Below are positions 62,703 to 64,000 of a stretch of DNA of 64,000 bases, in pieces. Position numbers and translations under genes: made by a program. The notes beneath the pieces are model-generated. The model did not search any database, was not told the DNA's origin, and was given only the letters and a program-made list of their open reading frames with translations. This DNA is from Marinobacter denitrificans (lineage in GTDB: Bacteria; Pseudomonadota; Gammaproteobacteria; Pseudomonadales; Oleiphilaceae). Position 1 is the stretch's first letter, and every line of letters begins with the position of its first letter. Location: positions 186,001-250,000 of the forward strand of contig NZ_VMHN01000001.1 in NCBI RefSeq assembly GCF_008795955.1. Reading direction: 5' to 3'.

Positions 62703-64000
62703 ATGGTTATGAAAGCCTCATTACAGTTAAAGCTGGGTCAAAGCCTGACCATGACGCCCCAGCTGCAACAGGCTATCAGGCTTCTGCAGCTCTCCACCCT
62801 CGACCTCCAGCAGGAAATCCAGCAGGCGCTGGAATCCAACCCCATGCTGGAAACCTCGGAAGACGACGATAACCAGAATCCGGAATCCACGGAAAGCGAG
62901 AGCGACACCGCCGAACCGACCTCGGCCGAAGAATCAAACCCCACCTCTGAATCTTCCCCGGACTGGGATGAATCCGAGAACGGGCCTGACTGGTCGTCGG
63001 AAACCGACAGCCCCGATACCATCCCCGATGACCTTCCGGTCGACACTGCCTGGGACGACATCTACCAGTCGGCTCCCGCGTCATCGGCCCGTAACGACGA
63101 TGAAAACGACAACGATTTTGAAACCCGCAATTCGCCTACGGAAACCCTGCACGATCACCTTGAGTGGCAACTGAACCTGACACCCCTGAGTGAGCGGGAC
63201 CAGGCCATCGCCCATGCGCTGATGGACGCGGTTGACAATCACGGCTACCTGACGTCCCCCCTTGAGGAAATCCACTCGGGGATGGTGGAGGAGTCTGATG
63301 AAGATCCACTGGAACTGGATGAAGTTGAAGCGGTATTACATCGCCTGCAGCATTTTGACCCGCCCGGTGTTTTCGCCCGGAACCTGCAGGAATGTCTGCT
63401 GATCCAGCTTAACCAGTTGCCGCCGGATACTCCCTGGCTTGCCCAGGCGCGGCTGGTCATTACCCACTACATCAACCTTCTGGGCAATCGTGATTACGCA
63501 CAACTGCTTCGCCGCAGCCGCCTGAAGGAAGACCAGTTGCGGGACGTACTGGCGCTGATTACCGGATTGAATCCGCGCCCCGGTGATACCCTGGACCAGG
63601 CCGAACCGGACTACGTCATTCCGGACGTTATCGTGCGCAAGCACAACGAGCGTTGGCGCGTGGAACTGAATCCTGAAATTGCACCGCGCATTCGCGTCAA
63701 TGCCAGCTATGCTTCATTGATAAAGCGTGCGGACAGCAGTGCCGATAACACCTACCTGCGAGACCAGTTGCAGGAAGCGAAGTGGTTTATCAAGAGCCTG
63801 CAAAGCCGCAACGAGACCCTGCTCAAGGTGGCAACCCGGATTGTCGAACACCAGCAGGGGTTCCTGGATCACGGCGAGGAACACATGAAGCCACTGATCC
63901 TTTCAGACATTGCCCAGGCGGTGGAGATGCATGAATCAACCATTTCCAGGGTGACCACCCAGAAATACATGCACACGCCCCGTGGCATCTTTGAGCTGAA
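62703..64000 (+). CDS. rpoN: RNA polymerase sigma-54 factor RpoN (partial)
   Basis: 432 codons are present before the window end. The family is about 480-500 residues, so the final part with the RpoN box is missing. Region I shows [47 protein letters not shown]. An acidic region II follows, unusually rich in Ser/Glu/Asp (residues about 50-130). The core-binding domain contains [11 protein letters not shown], and the HTH part [38 protein letters not shown] 62703 has GGA 9 nt upstream; ATG 62709 is an alternative. It should recognise the pilA promoter described above. Confidence 0.96.
   Translation, partial: MVMKASLQLKLGQSLTMTPQLQQAIRLLQLSTLDLQQEIQQALESNPMLETSEDDDNQNPESTESESDTAEPTSAEESNPTSESSPDWDESENGPDWSSETDSPDTIPDDLPVDTAWDDIYQSAPASSARNDDENDNDFETRNSPTETLHDHLEWQLNLTPLSERDQAIAHALMDAVDNHGYLTSPLEEIHSGMVEESDEDPLELDEVEAVLHRLQHFDPPGVFARNLQECLLIQLNQLPPDTPWLAQARLVITHYINLLGNRDYAQLLRRSRLKEDQLRDVLALITGLNPRPGDTLDQAEPDYVIPDVIVRKHNERWRVELNPEIAPRIRVNASYASLIKRADSSADNTYLRDQLQEAKWFIKSLQSRNETLLKVATRIVEHQQGFLDHGEEHMKPLILSDIAQAVEMHESTISRVTTQKYMHTPRGIFEL

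Overview
The window looks like a chromosome segment of a marine gammaproteobacterium, most likely Marinobacter or a close relative. This rests on gene order and protein style (mla/murA/his next to kds/lpt/rpoN, pilABCD-coaE, a DUF1302-DUF1329 pair, Pseudomonas-like pilins and RfaH). No database search was possible. Essentially all of it is coding. I saw no rRNA, tRNA, CRISPR array or insertion sequence.

Layout. (1) 1-11.65 kb, minus strand: a surface-polysaccharide cluster led by rfaH. Its leader carries an ops/JUMPstart element, followed by wzz, rmlB, rmlA, a WecF-like transferase, a hexapeptide acyltransferase, wecE, a flippase, a GT4 glycosyltransferase, an AT-rich EpsG-type polymerase and fnlA (cut by the window edge). 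Together they should make dTDP-Fuc4NAc, start a FucNAc/QuiNAc-type sugar, then assemble and export a repeat-unit glycan under RfaH antitermination. (2) 11.8-20.8 kb, minus: an orphan type VI secretion island with VgrG, a DUF4123 adaptor, a VasX-like membrane effector of 1134 aa and two paralogous membrane proteins that may be immunity proteins. (3) 20.9-23.1 kb: cysQ diverging from an MBL/RNA-specificity hydrolase. (4) 23.1-30.6 kb: type IV pili, with a second pilin, an O-antigen-ligase-like protein, pilA, and divergently pilB, pilC, pilD and coaE. The pilA-pilB spacer holds a sigma-54 promoter, a perfect CRP/Vfr palindrome and upstream inverted repeats. (5) 30.6-40.2 kb: an exported protein, trmO, a hybrid sensor kinase, yacG, a YfaZ porin-like protein, a large lipoprotein, a Bax-like glucosaminidase and a YihG-like acyltransferase. 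(6) 40.2-48.0 kb, minus: a MalT-like LuxR regulator, DUF1329, DUF1302 and a thiolase. (7) 48.1-50.7 kb: zapE diverging from zapG, then a Nif3-family protein. (8) 50.8-58.9 kb, minus: hisC, hisD, hisG, murA, ibaG and mlaBCDEF. (9) 59.1-64 kb, plus: kdsD, kdsC, lptC, lptA, lptB and rpoN (cut by the window end).

Many genes serve the envelope: glycan synthesis (1), Kdo supply and LPS transport (9), phospholipid traffic (Mla), peptidoglycan (murA), and pili that may themselves carry O-glycan. RpoN, encoded at the right end, is the sigma factor expected at the pilA promoter.

The most notable unexplained structure is a four-copy family of about 105-110 bp elements at 31.8, 46.7, 51.9 and 53.4 kb. 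All sit between genes. They have a conserved core with two small hairpins, enclosed by 25-27 bp arms. The arm sequence differs between copies, yet each pair of arms is nearly perfectly self-complementary.
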